Below, in pieces: positions 50,631 through 51,039 of a DNA stretch of 51,039 bases (its first letter is position 1; every line of letters begins with the position of its first letter). Source of the stretch: UBA6544 sp049601975 (GTDB lineage Bacteria > Pseudomonadota > Alphaproteobacteria > UBA8366); the NCBI GenBank assembly GCA_049601975.1, contig JBMYRC010000012.1, positions 1 to 51,039 on the forward strand, given 5' to 3'. Both the position numbers and the translations under genes were made by a program. The notes under the pieces are model-generated. The model saw nothing but the letters and a program-made list of their open reading frames with translations. It was not told the DNA's origin and did not search any database.

Positions 50631-51039
50631 ATGTTCAGCTCCCTACCCGGCCCGACGAAGAGCGCCGTGCGGATCGAAAGATCATCCATATCGTAGTACT
50701 CGCGCCAATACGTGTGCATTCGAACCATCCCAACTTTATCCGCAGGTTGATCGACCACAATCATTTTCGCATCAATTTTGGCCCCAGCGAATGCTTCTAA
50801 TACATCCGTTGCCCGCATCAAATTTATGTGCCCACCAAATTTGACGCGATATTCCGCCGGCGGCATTTCGTAAATGGTCTCGAACGGTGACGCGCGATTG
50901 CGATGATTGCCGAAATTCACCAAATGCAGGAATCGCGTATTTGGCCCGGAGAGCTTTGCAAGCGCCTGCAGCGAGGCGGCGAGCCCCTCAATATGTTCGA
51001 GGCACGAATTCGACATTACGATATCCGCCGTAAATCCGG
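50627..51039 (-). CDS. SAM-dependent methyltransferase, truncated at window edge
   Basis: The 3' part of a class I methyltransferase; the frame is open to the end of the window (first residues GFTADIVMSNSCLEHIEGL), so the gene starts outside. The acidic-hydrophobic-Ser pattern 'DIV.S..CLEH' is the post-motif II region of type 11/12 methyltransferases. It continues with FLHLVNFGNH, PFETIYEMPPAEYRVKFG and ends MDDLSIRTALFVGPGREL. It may methylate a sugar or phospholipid; not determinable. Confidence 0.75.
   Translation of the reverse strand, partial: GFTADIVMSNSCLEHIEGLAASLQALAKLSGPNTRFLHLVNFGNHRNRASPFETIYEMPPAEYRVKFGGHINLMRATDVLEAFAGAKIDAKMIVVDQPADKVGMVRMHTYWREYYDMDDLSIRTALFVGPGRELNI

Overview
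The window is alphaproteobacterial chromosome, most likely from a Rhodospirillales-type heterotroph. The evidence is gene content and order: rpiB-glyA-nrdR-ribD-ribE-ribB(X)-ribH-nusB-thiL-fliL, a K+-independent-type proton pyrophosphatase, a bamE / CBP3-like chaperone / DUF177 / rpmF / plsX / fabH / ihfA / merR block, a Ros/MucR regulator, and a cytochrome bc1 assembly factor. Moderate GC, many TRAP components and acyl-CoA, hydroxy-acid and amino-acid enzymes suggest an organism living on small organic acids, probably aquatic. No gene names the species.

Layout. 1-4.2 kb: a disordered protein, an SDR and an FkbM methyltransferase, tRNA-Pro(CGG), and an amidase. 4.7-8.8 kb: a TRAP operon in the order receptor, large permease, small permease, unknown four-helix membrane protein, with several inverted repeats in its leader and first gap. 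8.8-11.3 kb: a decayed stretch (CBS-CBS-BON pseudogene, TRAP receptor stub, broken formylglycine-enzyme-like gene, degenerate repeats). 11.3-14.7 kb: a TAXI-type receptor overlapping a class III aminotransferase, a small lipoprotein, and apt. 14.8-22.0 kb: a catabolic block of ornithine cyclodeaminase-like protein, hydroxyacid-oxoacid transhydrogenase, D-2-hydroxyacid (2-hydroxyglutarate-like) dehydrogenase, enolase-superfamily enzyme, alpha/beta hydrolase and a PuuB-like FAD oxidase. 22.0-25.6 kb: an AT-rich island, DUF1194 and RidA proteins, then a three-gene MotA/ExbB-like membrane operon that is thoroughly pseudogenised. 25.7-33.1 kb: enoyl-CoA hydratase, CoA-binding protein, MetY, gamma-carbonic anhydrase, MFS and formate/nitrite transporters, CutA, a cysteine-rich secreted mini-protein, and a YdcF protein. 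33.1-34.4 kb: remnants of PAS-like genes. 34.46 kb to the end: tRNA-Pro(GGG) followed by the core housekeeping blocks, mucR, a small DUF6898-like protein and a methyltransferase cut by the window edge.

How the parts work together. The transhydrogenase and the FAD dehydrogenase form a plausible 2-oxoglutarate/D-2-hydroxyglutarate shuttle, so the transhydrogenase could oxidise a hydroxy acid without free NAD. The neighbouring enolase-type enzyme and hydrolase would feed it. The TRAP receptor resembles the 2-oxoacid (TakP) type. The riboflavin genes supply flavin to several FAD enzymes in the window. Core operons are intact while the accessory intervals hold at least seven broken genes and several CGTCATTCC-type palindromic repeats, so accessory functions are being lost. 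I did not find an unambiguous new system. The best candidates for something undescribed are the four-gene TRAP operon, the transhydrogenase cluster, the orphan TAXI receptor-aminotransferase pair and the cysteine-rich peptide.
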